Positions 10,201-20,360 are shown, counted from the stretch's first letter. The stretch: 64,000 nt of DNA from Euglena gracilis (GCA_039621445.1 CP154954.1:54618838-54682837), one strand, 5' to 3'. Numbers and translations: made by a program. The notes: generated by a model from the letters alone, not told the origin.

Positions 10201-11346
10201 ATGCAACATACCTGGTGTCCAGCGGCCCAGCAGAGAAAAAAAGAACCCCTGCGAAGGCAGCAGAAGCTGGAGAAGAAGGAGTTCCAGCAGGCGGCGGAGC
10301 AACCCACATGGAACCAAGCTGTCAAGCAGCATTACGACGAGTTTCAAGGAAGAAACCTGAAGTGGAGAGGAGTGGAGGAGCAGCAGGCGCTGGAGACGAT
10401 GACGGAGCAGGAGCGGAGGACCAGTCCGTGGCCGTCGCAACCCCCCGCACCTTCCAATTTCACTGAAAAATTTCAATTCCATCAGTTCGACGACGGCCAT
10501 TGACCCTGGACATTGGTGGCCAGAAAGTCGACGAGACAAAGACACAAGCAGGCCACAGCCCAGAGGTATAGAAATGGGCAGACAGGTTTTGATGACTACC
10601 CCCCCCCCGTTTTCACACCGCCACCTTCCACCCAGGGGGAACATTCCAAGGGGAAATGGACTGCATCAAGGGCATGGCGAACCTTTTCAACAAGGCTATG
10701 GCAGCCATCATCATCAAGGGCATGGAGCCCATCTGCAAGGCTATGGAAGCCAGAAGCAAATGCTGCAAACTTGCCCCAGGGGAAAGGTATGTCTAACTTA
10801 CCCCACAGCTCTCTCAAACATGAACCAATCAGGAGCTGTCCATCAAGCAGCAAGCAGCCCACCCTTCGGGGACAGAGGGCCAATGGAGGCCATTGTATTC
10901 AAAATCAAGAGGCCAATGGTGGCCAATGGATGAATCAAGACCTCAAGGCCAGTGCAGGGCATTTCAATCAAAATCAGGAAGCCGTTGGGGGCCAATATAT
11001 GATACAAGATCACCACATCAGCCCTTGGGGGGGAGGCCCAAGATTGGCTGCAACAGGGCCCTCCCCAGAAGATAATCAGCCCAGACACCCCAGCTCTATA
11101 TGTACCTCCCCACTGCAGGCACAGACCTTCCCCCATCATTCAAAATCAGGGGGAAAGCCTGTCCTGGGAAAGCCCTATGGTAGGGCCAGCTGCAGCCCCA
11201 GTGATGGGGCAACCAAGGGGAAGGGCCCCTGTGATGGGGCCTGTGGAATCCCCAAACACATTACACCAAGGGGTGCCCCCTTACAAGGCCCTTCCAGGCC
11301 AGCCTTCCCCATTGGGTCAAAGCAGGAGCCAGCAGAGAGATATTGA
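10201..11346 (+). pseudogene. Family A gag-like ORF of A2
   Basis: One frame runs 10,201-11,346 interrupted by a single TGA at 10,501-10,503. The A1 copy has a sense codon in the matching place (about 4,455). The N-terminal third is charged and helical-looking (KKEPLRRQQKLEKKEFQQ). The rest is rich in Pro, Gln, Gly and His with repeats of the ANGG(H/Q) type. Position before RT suggests a nucleocapsid-like role. No known domain was recognised. Confidence 0.55.
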
Positions 11347-12835
11347 ACCTGATAAGAGAGGGGGGGTAGGCAGATCTTCCCCTCCCCCCTCAGATGTCCT
11401 TAAAAGTTCTCTTCAAAACCCCCAAGAAATATTGGCGGTTCAGAAAATTCTGAGAGAATACGAATGTGCAGGAGCAACCAGGCAGATGCCCCCAGAGGAT
11501 ACAAAACATTTTGTCCCTTATTTCATCATTTCCAAAAATGAAGGAGAAGAGACCAAGGAAAGACTAATTTCAGATTGTTGACAGTTAAATCTCCACTTCA
11601 CCCCCCAGATGTTCAGGCTGGAAAACATTGGAAGCACCTTCCCAAATTTAAGAAGGGGTTGGTTCTGTGGAAAAATGGATCTGAAAGATGCTTATTTTCG
11701 CCTAAAGCTGCACAGCAGCCTTGAAAAACATGTCTGTATGCAAGTGGGGGGGGGAACTTGGCAGTTTCAAGCTGCATGCTTTGGTATAAGCAGCCTGCCA
11801 CAGAAATTTATGAGTCTCATGAGAGTCTGGGAAAGAAAATGGAGAAAGGAAGGAAAGGTAGTTTTCATCTACCTGGACGACATTTTACTGTTACCCCCTA
11901 GCAAAAAGACAGCAGCCCAACATTCGGCAGAAGTGAAAACAGACCTTTTACTGGCAGGTTTCAGATTAAACCTCCCAAAACCCTGTCTGGAACCCACACA
12001 TGAAATAAAACATTTGGGGCAACGGACAAATTTGAAAAAAGGCCAACTGGAAAATCCTCAGGAAAAACTAAGATCCTTAAGAAAGGAGCTAGGCAAAGTG
12101 CTCACAGCACAAAAAATGAGCTGCAGAAAGCTCAGTTCTAGTGACGGACAAGTCAGAAGCTATTTAGTTTCAATACCATTTCTCAGAATTCTGACAGATC
12201 AACTTTGCAAAATGGTGTATATGCACGCAAAGTGGGGTTGGGACCACACCCTAACTATTCCCCAGGGGGTCAAGGACCAAATTGTGTAATTAAAAGCCTT
12301 TTTACAGCCAGGTGTTGGCAGGGCATTTCAATCACAGGCCTCTCAAAAACTTTTTTCAGACAGCAGCACCTGGCAATGGGGGGGGGGGGGGCTGGACAAA
12401 GATTCAGGCCAAAAGGTGCAGGATTTTTGGAGGGACTTACATGTCCTTCATGTCAATCAAAAAGAGTTGCAGGCTGCAGTGGAAACGGTGAAATCACTGG
12501 CCAAACCAAAGCAAACAATTGTGCTTCATGTGTACAGCCAGGTTGCTGTAAGTTCTTTAAAAAAGTGGGGAGGCAAAAAGCCCTACCTAAATTCCATCTT
12601 AAAACCCCTGCTGTATCATTGCCAAGAAAAGCAAATCAATTTGCAGGTGGTTTGGGTTCCCACAAAGGAGCAATTGGCAGACACCCTGACCAGGGAGCAT
12701 AAAGACCCAGGGGATTATACCCTAAACCTAAACATCTTTCACCAAATTGTGAAATTTTTCAGAAGGGACATAACCCCAGAGGTGGACATGTTTTGCACAC
12801 CCAGAAACAAAAAAATTCCCAAGTTCGTTTGTTGA
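11177..12835 (+). pseudogene. Family A reverse transcriptase-RNase H of A2
   Basis: A single frame covers RT and RNase H with only two internal stops (11,579-11,581, where A1 has a Gln codon, and 12,287-12,289). RT motifs are CGKMDLKDAYFRL (about 11,670-11,708), GGGTWQFQAACFG and the intact catalytic YLDD at 11,870-11,881. MSCRKLSS follows at about 12,115. RNase H begins at FSDSSTWQWG (about 12,355-12,385) and continues through NQKELQAAVETV and VPTKEQLADTLTREH. The frame ends at a third stop at 12,833-12,835. The RT-RH order and sequence style are typical of DIRS elements. Confidence 0.8.
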
Positions 12836-13160
12836 TTACCCCACCAAGGGGCTTTGCTGGTGAATGCAAAGGCAGATTTGAGGGGCCTCCACCCAGTTTA
12901 TGCAAACCCTCCCAGGAGCATCATTCCCCAGTGGGTTCAGAGATTAATGTTAAACCCAGACCTAACCAGTCTTTTGATTGTACACCACTGGGCTTCGACA
13001 TCATGGTGACGCCAATTAATGTCAATCAGACAGCCAGGCAGCAAAGTTTTACTGGTACCCCCCCAGTGGAGTCTGTTCACCAACTGCTGGGGGGAGGAGA
13101 TGCCCCCCCCCAAGGTGGAACTTGGCCTGCTTGATTGTGTCAGGCAAATATTACAATCCC
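12836..13160 (+). pseudogene. C-terminal extension of A2 RT-RNase H
   Basis: Past the stop at 12,835 the same frame continues with YANPPRSIIPQW and LLIVHHWASTSWW. It parallels YATPPRSIIQKF and VLMVTTYWDSATWW in B1 (17,360-17,480). This block follows RNase H in DIRS-type polyproteins. A further stop occurs near 13,006. Confidence 0.6.
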
Positions 13161-14045
13161 AGGAAGTTTCGATGTTCAGTGTCGACACTCACATAAAAAA
13201 ATCTGGGAAATGTCAAACGATATGACTCAGCCTTCAGGACATTGGTGGTCCTATTGTTGCACAAAGGGGTGCCCATGCAGGACTGCACATTCCACAAGAT
13301 GGCCGAGGCCATCCTTGATCTTGCTACCCACAGCATCAACACTGCACGAAATGCATATGCAGCAACCTTGTTACTTCAAGGGTTTGGGCCAATGATATTT
13401 TCCCCTCTTCTGGCTCCATTGAAAAGAAACTGGAATTCCAATGTCTGCAAGTATGCCCATTTTTGGGACCCCACTGATCTCCTTGAAAACATCATCAAGG
13501 ATTCAAGACCCCTCTCAGACCTATCTGTGAAGGAGCTTATAAACAGGATCATCATTTGTTGGAGGCTTCTGGCCCTCTACAGGGGGGTTGATCTAGCCAG
13601 GAGACAGCGAAAAAAAAGTTTCGTGGGAGAAAGAATTTTCATTTTGTTGCAAAGGAAAGGGTGGCAGTTCCCAAGATGGGAGGAAATTTTGAATTTACCA
13701 CACAGCCCCCTCATAAGCCTTGGCATTTGTTGAAAGAGTATGTGGAAAGGGCAGCCCACATGCTTGCGCACAAAAATAATTTGTTATGGTCTTCGGATGG
13801 TAAAAGAACTTTGACTTCAGAAACAGTGCATTCCCTTACCAAAGAAATTCTGCAAGAAGGGGGGGGTGGACACCACCCACTGGAAACCCCACAGCACCAG
13901 AGGGGCTGGGGTTTTATGGTAGAAAAATGCTGGTTTGAAAGTGGAAGAAGTAGAGCAGCTGGGTCAGTGGAAAACTTTTGGTGCCTTCCACGCTCATTAT
14001 TTGCGACTGGGATTCGTATCAAAAATTCAAAAATTATGGCCCAAA
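13160..14045 (+). pseudogene. Family A tyrosine recombinase of A2
   Basis: The N-terminal helical part lies at 13,242-13,733 (NAYAATLLLQGFGPM, KELINRIIICWRLLALYRG). The reading then shifts frame near 13,690 (WHLLKEYVERAAHMLAHKN, NNLLWSSDGKRTLTSE). It shifts back near 13,865 to the catalytic part: HSTRGAG (about 13,884-13,904), GQW, and AHYLRL (about 13,990-14,010) with the nucleophile Tyr intact. The two compensating frameshifts and a stop at 13,732 inactivate it. HxxR, Trp and Tyr positions follow the tyrosine-recombinase pattern. Confidence 0.75.
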
Positions 14046-14585
14046 GGGGGGTACACAGTACCTCACCATCTCGCAAAGCGGTGCCCGAATGGTCTCGGAC
14101 TCCAACGACACAAAAAGAGGGAGGAAGGGACCAAGAGGCCGAGGCACAAGAAGATGGTGAGCCCAACCCTCCCATCCGAAAAATCAGCAGAAAAAGAAAG
14201 ACGTCCCAACCAGAAAGGGGGCCCGCAGCCAAGCAACCCCAACCATGCGTGAGGGGGGGGGGGGGCACGACGGTTCAGCTTCGCCAAGGTGTCGGAGTAG
14301 GCCTCATCACCGCCAACTCCGGCAACAAAGGCGCTGTCAGAAGCACCCCCGCACACACAAGCACACCTGAACAGAGCAGCCGGCAAGGAAAGCAGGACCT
14401 CACCATCTTCTTGTGCCTCGCCATCTTGGTCCGACACCTCGGGCTCCGCACTTTGCCATTGTGAGGCCATGCCTTGCTCGCCGGCGGTGTTGTTTGGATT
14501 GTGACGCGTTGGGTTAGGAGTCCCTGCTTAGTGCCTTTTTCGGCGGAGTTGGCTGATTCTTAATTTGCCCTTCGCCAACCCAGAA
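14045..14585 (+). repeat. Terminal segment between A2 and B1
   Basis: It shares with 6,950-7,440 the CACCATCTCGCAAAGCGG, GAGGCACAAGAAGATGGTGAG and CAGAGCAGCCGGCAAGG blocks. Near 14,505-14,575 it ends with CGTTGGGTTAGGAGTCCC, TTTTTCGGCGGAGTTGGCTG and ATTCTTAATTTGCCC, the border motif in inverted orientation. B1 gag begins about 90 bases later. Confidence 0.6.
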
Positions 14586-14670
14586 GAAAGGAACTTCAAC
14601 TCAAGTACCTTGACAAATTGAATTTCAAAGAGTTCAGGCAATCGAATTACCCGGAAGACTTCAATAAGAA

Positions 14671-15900
14671 ATGCAGTTGACAACACGAAGAAGAGCATCA
14701 CTGAACAACAAGAACTGGCTGCAGCCACAGCTGGACGACCTGACGGCGCAGAGCAACCGTGGCGAACGGTGTCTGTCCCTTCCCCCCCCAGAAAAAGTTT
14801 CTAAAGCCCAACCCAGTGACTTTGGCAGACAGTGGTCAGAAAAACCTGAAGGACACCAAAGCCAAGGCAGCTGTCATGCTACCACGGCAAGGGCCATGGA
14901 GGCCCATATCCCAGTTACACCAATACCTTGTAAAAGCTGGGCCAAGGCCGCCAAAACAGCAAAGGCCATGGTGGCCGATGGAACAAAGGCCTGGGCGGCC
15001 AACAATACCAAGGCCAGGGTGGCCAACATTACCAAGGCCAGGGTGGCCGATTCCACAAACAGATGCCCAGTGGCAGGGGCAGGACAGGTCCACAACACCC
15101 CTCCAACCATTTCTTCATCACAAACCCCATCAGAGGAAAAGGATTGGCCCACAGAGGCCCCCCAAGATTTTCAATGGGCATGGCGCCCAGGATCAAAGAG
15201 AAGTCAATGGGGACTTTCAAAATGTCAAGACGGTCAGTGGGGCCAGAATTACCACCAAGGCCATTGGTGCCATCATCATCATTATCAAGGCCACTGGGCC
15301 CATCACCATGTTCAACATCAACAATTTCAAGGCCACTGGGGCCATCGACTATCAAAAGGGGAGAACCCCCAGAAGCTAAAAGGTTGTCCCCCGTCAGGGG
15401 GTTCAATGTACTGTGGCAGCCCCAGGAGGATACCCCCACAGGGGCAGTGGAGGACAAGGGGGCAGCCCCCCCCCTCAACATTCTTTGTCAATGCCCATGG
15501 CAGGGGCAAGCTAAAACAAGGTGGAGACCCAAAATGGGGCCCCTATGTCAATCGACAACACCGATGACAAGGTGGAGGATCAGAGAGCCTGAGAGCAGAG
15601 CATGCACACCCCCCCAGCCACCTTCAGAGAATGCTCAATACCCAGGGGCACCAGGGGTGCAATGTCCAACACCCCCCACCCAGCACCCAGAAAATCATCT
15701 AGTTGGAAAAATACATTCCATGGCAGAAAAATGGGGAGACACCCCCCTGTACCAGAGACTTCAGAAAAGTCTGAAATGGTGGACAAAAAATGCCCCCCCA
15801 GCAACATTTCAGTTAATAAAAAATGGAATTCAACCCCCCTGGGTGAATCCCCCGAAAAGGTCCACCCACCCACCCAAAACCCAGAGCCAACCTGGACCTG
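14671..15900 (+). pseudogene. Family B gag-like region of B1
   Basis: It is open from the ATG at 14,671 to 15,567 (298 codons) and in a second frame from 15,063 to 16,121 (352 codons). The second frame runs on into RT. The first contains tandem repeats of the ARVA(N/D) (S/I)TKA type at 14,985-15,060. The second contains RGPPRFSMGMAPRIKE and SRPLGPS repeats. Homologous pieces occur at 2.9-3.9 kb and 8.05-9.65 kb. The true frame usage is unresolved and no known domain was recognised. Confidence 0.5.
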
Positions 15901-16653
15901 AACCAAGCAGAAAAAATTATGCTGGATTACGAGAAATCTGGGTCAGTGAAACGAGTCTGGGATTCAGAAACCCAGCACTTGATCCCATGGTTTTAATTTC
16001 AAAACCAGAGGGTGGAACAACCAAGTGGAGAATGATCAGCGACTGCAGAGAAATCATTCAGCAATTTCAAGTGAAACCTTTCAAGCTGGATCATATCCAT
16101 CACGTTTTTCCAGTTTTGTGAAAAAGGTCAAAGGGCAGCAAAAATACACCTGAAGGATGCCTATTTTCATATTCCCATAAGTCCAGGCCTAAGGCCATTT
16201 TTGAGACATCAGGTGGGGGGGCAGACCTGGGAATTTCAAACAGGCTGCTTTGGGATAAATGTAATGCCTCAAATTTTCATGTCAGTCATGAAAACTTTCG
16301 AAAAGCTGTGGAGAAACAGGGTCATCCAGGTGTTTATATACCTGGACGACATTTTGCTGGTGGCCCCCACTCAAAACACTTTACAAAATCACCTGAACAC
16401 AGTTGTCAAAGATTTGCTGGATTCTGGGTTCAAAATCAATGTGAAAAAGTCCACCCTGCAAACCACGCAAGTTGTAACCCATCTGGGGTTTCAACTGAAC
16501 CTCCTGGAAGGAAAGCTACAGGTACCCCCCCAGAAAGTCAAAACCACACAAAAGGAGCTGGGAAAAACTGTGAAAAAAGAGTACATGTCAAAAAGGCAAT
16601 TGGATGCCATTTTGGGTCAAATAAGATGCAACATAATGGCCTGCCCTTTTTAA
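15900..16653 (+). pseudogene. Family B reverse transcriptase of B1
   Basis: The first part shares the frame of the 15,063-16,121 ORF: ISKPEGGTTKWRMISDCR and FKLDHIHHVFP. A frameshift near 16,115 then leads to AAKIHLKDAYFHIPIS, RHQVGGQTWEFQTGCFG and the intact catalytic YLDD at 16,339-16,350. NVKKSTL..THLGFQLN and KRQLDAILGQIRCN follow. A stop lies near 16,653. Apart from these lesions the motif set is complete. Confidence 0.8.
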
Positions 16654-18173
16654 GGGCTTTTACAGACACCCTGGCAAATTTTTTTGGTGGCAAAGTCCAC
16701 AGCCCCCTGGGACTCAAAACACCCCATTTCCCAGGAAATCAAAGCCGAATTAAGGGAAATAAAAATTCTACTGGACACCTGGGGGGACAGACCCTTCCCC
16801 CAAAATGCAACCAGAGAATTGCACTCAGACAGCAGCACCCATGCCTGGGGTGGGCTGGACATCCACACAGGAGAAATTGTGCAGGAATTTTGGAGAAAAG
16901 ACTCCATTTTGCACATCAATGTAAAGGAGCTCAGTGCAGCAATCAGCACTGTGAAAAGTTTGAGCAAACCTGGAGAAACCATTTCTTTATCAGTGGACAA
17001 CCAGGTAATTTACTATTACTTAACAAAAGGTGGGGGTATAAAGGACCCATTCAACAAAATACTGAGACCGTTTTTCAAGTGGTGCATGGAAAAACAAGTA
17101 AACCTCCAAGTCAACTGGGTACCTTCAAAATAATGCCTAGCAGACCCCATAAGCAGATGGGAAATGGACAGGGGGGAATATTCTTTAGACCCCCAACTAT
17201 TTCAATGGCTAAGGCAGCATCTCCAAAATTTCATACATCTGGAAACAGATTTAATTGTCCCCCCAGGCAACAAAAAACTGCCCAATTTTGTGGCCAGGTG
17301 GCCCCACTGGGAGGCCACAGCAACAAATGCATTACAATGTCCATTGGACAACATGGGGGATCTTTACGCAACCCCCCCCCGGTCAATAATCCAAAAATTT
17401 CTGCCCAGGTTGAGAATGTTTCCCCAGACCAAAGTTTTGATGGTCACCACCTACTGGGATTCAGCCACCTGGTGGCCCCAATTAATAAAAATGAAAGTTC
17501 CAGGGACCCCCGGCCTAAAAATAACCCCCTACAAGGGCATGTTCACCAATTGCAGGGGGGAACAAATGACACCCCCCAGGTGGCCCCTGTTTTGCATGAT
17601 TTGCTCAGGAAAATATTGGAGGGGAAACAAATTCACTTGCAAACCATTGACGATTTCCTTGGGAGAAACCCCAGTTTAAAACGTTATCAGAGTGCTTTTG
17701 TACTTCTGTGGGTCATTTTGAAACGCATGGGGGTGCCCCCCCCCCCTGAAGCCACCACAGACCAAGTGGCTGACGCTTTAATTCAATTATTCCAATTTTC
17801 AAAGGCCCAAGCCCGTAATGCATACAGCGCTATGCTTTTAATTCCTGGGTTTGGTGGCCTGAGATTCCACACCCTGTTGACCCCTTACAGGAGGCTCTGG
17901 AACCAAAATCTGGAGAAGTATGGGGCATTTTGGGATCCCCTCCCAATCCTCCTGGGGCTGGCCAAGGCCCCAATGCCCACTGATATTTGTACATTGCGTA
18001 CACAACTGATTTTCTGTTCACGTATCCTCTGGTTATACAGATCCTCAGACCTGGCACAGGTTAAACGAACCACCAGTGTGTTGGGTAGGGCACCCTACAT
18101 CAAAATTAAGCGTAACGGCCAAAATTCTACAAGTGGGAAAGAGTCGTGTCCATACCCTAGTGCCCACAAATAA
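16308..18173 (+). CDS. 621-codon frame overlapping RT-RNase H and running into the recombinase
   Basis: This frame is free of stops for 1.87 kb. It overlaps the RT-RNase H frame for about 1.37 kb and enters recognisable recombinase sequence from about 17,560. Recombinase motifs are HDLLRKILEGK, ARNAYSAMLLIPGFGGLRF and RTQLIFCSRILWLYRSSDLA. The part before about 17,500 (GHPGVYIPGRHFAGGPHSK and onward) has no family resemblance and looks like an out-of-frame reading of RT. Extensive RT/recombinase overlap is documented in DIRS1-type elements, so the frame could be used as a recombinase ORF with a long N-terminal extension. Translation of the overlap is inference. Confidence 0.45.
   Translation: MEKQGHPGVYIPGRHFAGGPHSKHFTKSPEHSCQRFAGFWVQNQCEKVHPANHASCNPSGVSTEPPGRKATGTPPESQNHTKGAGKNCEKRVHVKKAIGCHFGSNKMQHNGLPFLRAFTDTLANFFGGKVHSPLGLKTPHFPGNQSRIKGNKNSTGHLGGQTLPPKCNQRIALRQQHPCLGWAGHPHRRNCAGILEKRLHFAHQCKGAQCSNQHCEKFEQTWRNHFFISGQPGNLLLLNKRWGYKGPIQQNTETVFQVVHGKTSKPPSQLGTFKIMPSRPHKQMGNGQGGIFFRPPTISMAKAASPKFHTSGNRFNCPPRQQKTAQFCGQVAPLGGHSNKCITMSIGQHGGSLRNPPPVNNPKISAQVENVSPDQSFDGHHLLGFSHLVAPINKNESSRDPRPKNNPLQGHVHQLQGGTNDTPQVAPVLHDLLRKILEGKQIHLQTIDDFLGRNPSLKRYQSAFVLLWVILKRMGVPPPPEATTDQVADALIQLFQFSKAQARNAYSAMLLIPGFGGLRFHTLLTPYRRLWNQNLEKYGAFWDPLPILLGLAKAPMPTDICTLRTQLIFCSRILWLYRSSDLAQVKRTTSVLGRAPYIKIKRNGQNSTSGKESCPYPSAHK
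16684..17163 (+). pseudogene. Family B RNase H of B1
   Basis: HSDSSTHAWGG (about 16,822-16,854), NVKELSA (about 16,920-16,940) and SVDNQV (about 16,990-17,010) supply the acidic D-E-D residues of RNase H. The domain end reads VPSK, stop, CLADPISRWE. The TAA at 17,131-17,133 sits where A2 has a Glu codon (VPTKEQLAD), so a single base change explains it. It follows RT directly, as in DIRS polyproteins. Confidence 0.75.
17164..17679 (+). pseudogene. C-terminal extension of B1 RT-RNase H
   Basis: The same frame as RNase H stays open to 17,679. It carries FVARWPHWEATATNALQCP, LYATPPRSIIQKFLPRL and VLMVTTYWDSATWWPQL. This block conventionally follows RNase H in DIRS-like polyproteins. It overlaps the start of the recombinase frame. 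Confidence 0.65.
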
Positions 18174-18648
18174 GTCCCTTTCATTTAATGATGGGTTATG
18201 CGGCTGCAACACGTTTATTCGTGAGACCTGGGGGCCCCCTCCTGATATCATTAAAAACCCCCTTCAGAGCCATAAGTGCAGACACCATTGCTTCTATCAC
18301 AAACATTTTTTGGCCAAACATGGGGTGCCCTCGCGGGTGTGGGGGGCCCACTCCACCAGAGGGGCAGGAGTTGGTTTACTCAAAAAATTGGGCCTTTCTG
18401 CCCAGGAAGTTTTTGAAACTGGCCAGTGGAAGGGGGTGGAGGCTTTTACAGCCCATTATCAACGACTTGGTGTCCAAGGTGCCCTGGAAAATGTCCTGGC
18501 TCCCATGATTTCAGTGCACAATCAGCCCTCACAAGGACAAAGTGCGGAGCCCGAGGTGTCTTGTACTCCCTCGAGGAAAACCGACAAGGACCGACAAAAA
18601 CCGACAGGGAGGAAGGGACACCGAGGGCGAAGCACAAAGACCTTGTGA
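17560..18648 (+). pseudogene. Family B tyrosine recombinase of B1
   Basis: The N-terminal helical part lies at about 17,560-18,120 in one frame. The catalytic part is in another frame (18,076-18,648) after a frameshift near 18,120. It carries AHSTRGAGVGLLKK (about 18,348-18,390), TGQWKGVEAFTAHYQRL (about 18,418-18,468) and a tail ending near 18,648. HxxR, Trp and Tyr are all present. Tyrosine recombinases insert a circular DNA intermediate in DIRS elements. Only the frameshift appears to disable this one. Confidence 0.75.
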
Positions 18649-18690
18649 GCCCGACCCCTTCACCCGTAAAAGAAAATTTGTCTTCAAAAG
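18540..18690 (+). repeat. Terminal motif of B1
   Basis: It contains ACTCCCTCGAGGAAAACCGAC and GGACACCGAGGGCGAAGCAC, then AAGACCTTGTGAGCCC. The same motifs appear inverted from 18,727. The pair makes the centre of a tail-to-tail inverted repeat. Confidence 0.6.
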
Positions 18691-19265
18691 CCCTCGGTCA
18701 GATAATGAGGGCCAGGGGGGGCAGGACTTCGCCCTCGGTGTCCCTTCCTCCCTGGTCGGTTTTCCTCGAGGGAGTACGAGACTCCTCGGGCTCCGCACTT
18801 TGCCCTTGTGAGGCCTGATTGTGCACTGAAATTAGGGGGGCCAGGGCATTTTCCAGGGCACCTTGGGCATCAAGTCGTTGATAGTGGGCTGTAAAAGCCT
18901 CCACCCCCCTCCACTGGCCAATTTCACAAACTTCCTGGGCAGAAAGGCCCATTTTTTGAATAAACTAACCCCTGCCCCTCTGGTGGAGTGGGCCCCCCAC
19001 ACCTGGGGGGTCACCCCATGCTTGGCCAAAAAATATTTTGCGATAGAAGCATGGCCCAAATAACGTGTCGGGGGGGGGGAGGGCCAATAGTTGGTTCCAA
19101 CAACCTGGCACCCCGCCAGGTTATTTGGGGAGGGGTTAAGCTCAGGGTTCAAAAACAATGTCAAAAGTCAACAGTGCATAAAGTCCAGCAATTTTCCTTC
19201 TTGAAAGTTCAGTTGAAAGCCGAGATGATTTACAATCTGTGCAGGGGAAAATTGTATAAAAAAAA
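18690..19265 (-). mobile_element. Family B fragment inverted relative to B1
   Basis: The minus strand from 19,080 down to 18,720 encodes the recombinase end again: FLAKHGVTPQVWGAHSTRGAG, GQWRGVEAFTAHYQRL, then the terminal motif. Frame changes are needed. Upstream, 19,180-19,260 (minus) holds an RT scrap (QIVNHLGFQLNFQEGKL). The segment forms a long inverted repeat with 18,290-18,650. Confidence 0.7.
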
Positions 19266-19269
19266 AGTA

Positions 19270-20030
19270 TTTCATGTCAAAAATGAAGCTAGCTGACATT
19301 TTGTGTCAAATAAGACGCAATTTAATGGCCCTGCTATTTTTTAGGGCTTTTACAGATTTCATGGCAAAAATTTTGGTTACAAATTCTGGAGGAGAACAAA
19401 AGCTCTGCTGGACACCTGGCGGGCACACCCTTTCCCAAAAATGCAACCAGGTAATTGCACTCACGCAGCGGCGCAACCAGGGATTTGCACTCATACAGCG
19501 GCGCCCATGCGTTTGGCGCGAGACATCCATAGTGAATATAATGCCCAAGAGTTTTGGAGCCATTCAGTAGTCAACACGGAGAACAGTTTGAGCAAAGTAG
19601 GAAAAACCAGGTACTTTTTAGTTGGCAATCAGGTAATTTTCTGTGACCTGAAAAGGTCGGCGGAGAAAAGACCACTTGAACAGAATCCTGCGACCCTCTT
19701 TCAAATGGTGCATGGAGCACAACATAAATATTCAAGTGAAATGGTTGTCTTCAAACAAATGGGAGATGGACAGGGTGTATTACAGCTGGACTCCAAATGA
19801 TGTCTTTGGCTTCAACAGAACTTCATTAGAGTCAACTGAAAACATATTTATTTGACTCCCAAGGGATCAAAAAGCTGCCCAGCTTTGTTATCCGACTCGG
19901 AGCCTTCAGCAGCGGATGCCCCCTGAACAACCCAGGAAATTGATATGCCAACCTCCCCTGGTCAGTGATTCAGATTGAAACTTTTTGAAAAGACCAAAGT
20001 TTTGATGGTCACCGCCGGTCGGGATACAGT
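19270..20030 (+). pseudogene. Family B RNase H and downstream region, heavily decayed
   Basis: It contains ADILCQIRRNLMALLFFRAF (compare AILGQIRCNIMACPFLRAF in B1) and a decayed RNase H start near 19,410-19,520. SLSKVGKTRYFLVGNQVIF and FQMVHGAQHKYSSEMVV follow. A 32-bp tandem duplication of the CACTCA(C/T)(A)CAGCGGCGC type lies at about 19,456-19,510. It is non-functional. Confidence 0.6.
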
Positions 20031-20360
20031 AGTGTGTTTGTGCTTCGCCCTCGCCTTCCTCCCCTCTCGGTCTTCCCCCGGGGGGTTGCGAGACACTCAA
20101 GTTCTGTCGTCAAGATAAACAGCAGCAGCAATTCTTCCGCAGGGCGATTAAGAGCAGCCAACTCCGGAAAAATGAGGCACTAAAGGGGGAAAGTCACCCC
20201 GGCCCAAAAAAACATTTGCACTCAAACAGCGTGACTCAGCAAGGCATGACTCACTCCCAGGTGCCCTCCTGTTTTCTAGGTAGGAATTCGCCAACTTCGG
20301 CGAAAAGGGCTCAGCAGGGACTCCTAACCCAACGCGCCAAAACAATCCAAACAAAATTTC
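20030..20360. repeat. DIRS terminal segments at the end of the retrotransposon cluster
   Basis: GTGCTTCGCCCTCG at 20,040, GCCAACTCCGGAAAAATGAGG at 20,158, and AGGAATTCGCCAACTTCGG with GGGACTCCTAACCC at 20,282-20,330 are repeats of the border motif seen at 9.74 and 14.5 kb. This marks the right boundary of the cluster. Confidence 0.55.

Larger units (their letters stand above)
10075..14580 (+). mobile_element. DIRS-like retrotransposon, family A, copy A2 (nearly full length)
   Basis: This is the longest family A copy, in the order gag-like, RT, RNase H, RT/RH C-terminal extension, tyrosine recombinase and terminal segment. DIRS elements are defined by a tyrosine recombinase in place of an integrase or endonuclease and by inverted or split terminal repeats. 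Both are seen here. The coding frames carry a handful of single-base lesions, so the copy is recently but clearly inactivated. Confidence 0.8.
14585..18690 (+). mobile_element. DIRS-like retrotransposon, family B, copy B1 (nearly full length)
   Basis: This is the most complete family B copy: gag-like, RT, RNase H, RT/RH C-terminal extension and a tyrosine recombinase with intact HSTRGAG..W..HY signature, then a terminal motif at 18,540-18,690. Lesions are a frameshift near 16,115, a stop at 17,131 and a frameshift near 18,120. A long second open frame overlaps RT-RNase H, a layout known for DIRS elements. Confidence 0.8.

Noticed and set aside
10185-11400. CCHC zinc knuckle or aspartic protease in the gag-like regions
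   Set aside because: No CX2CX4HX4C pattern and no D(S/T)G protease motif in any copy, consistent with DIRS elements, which lack a protease.
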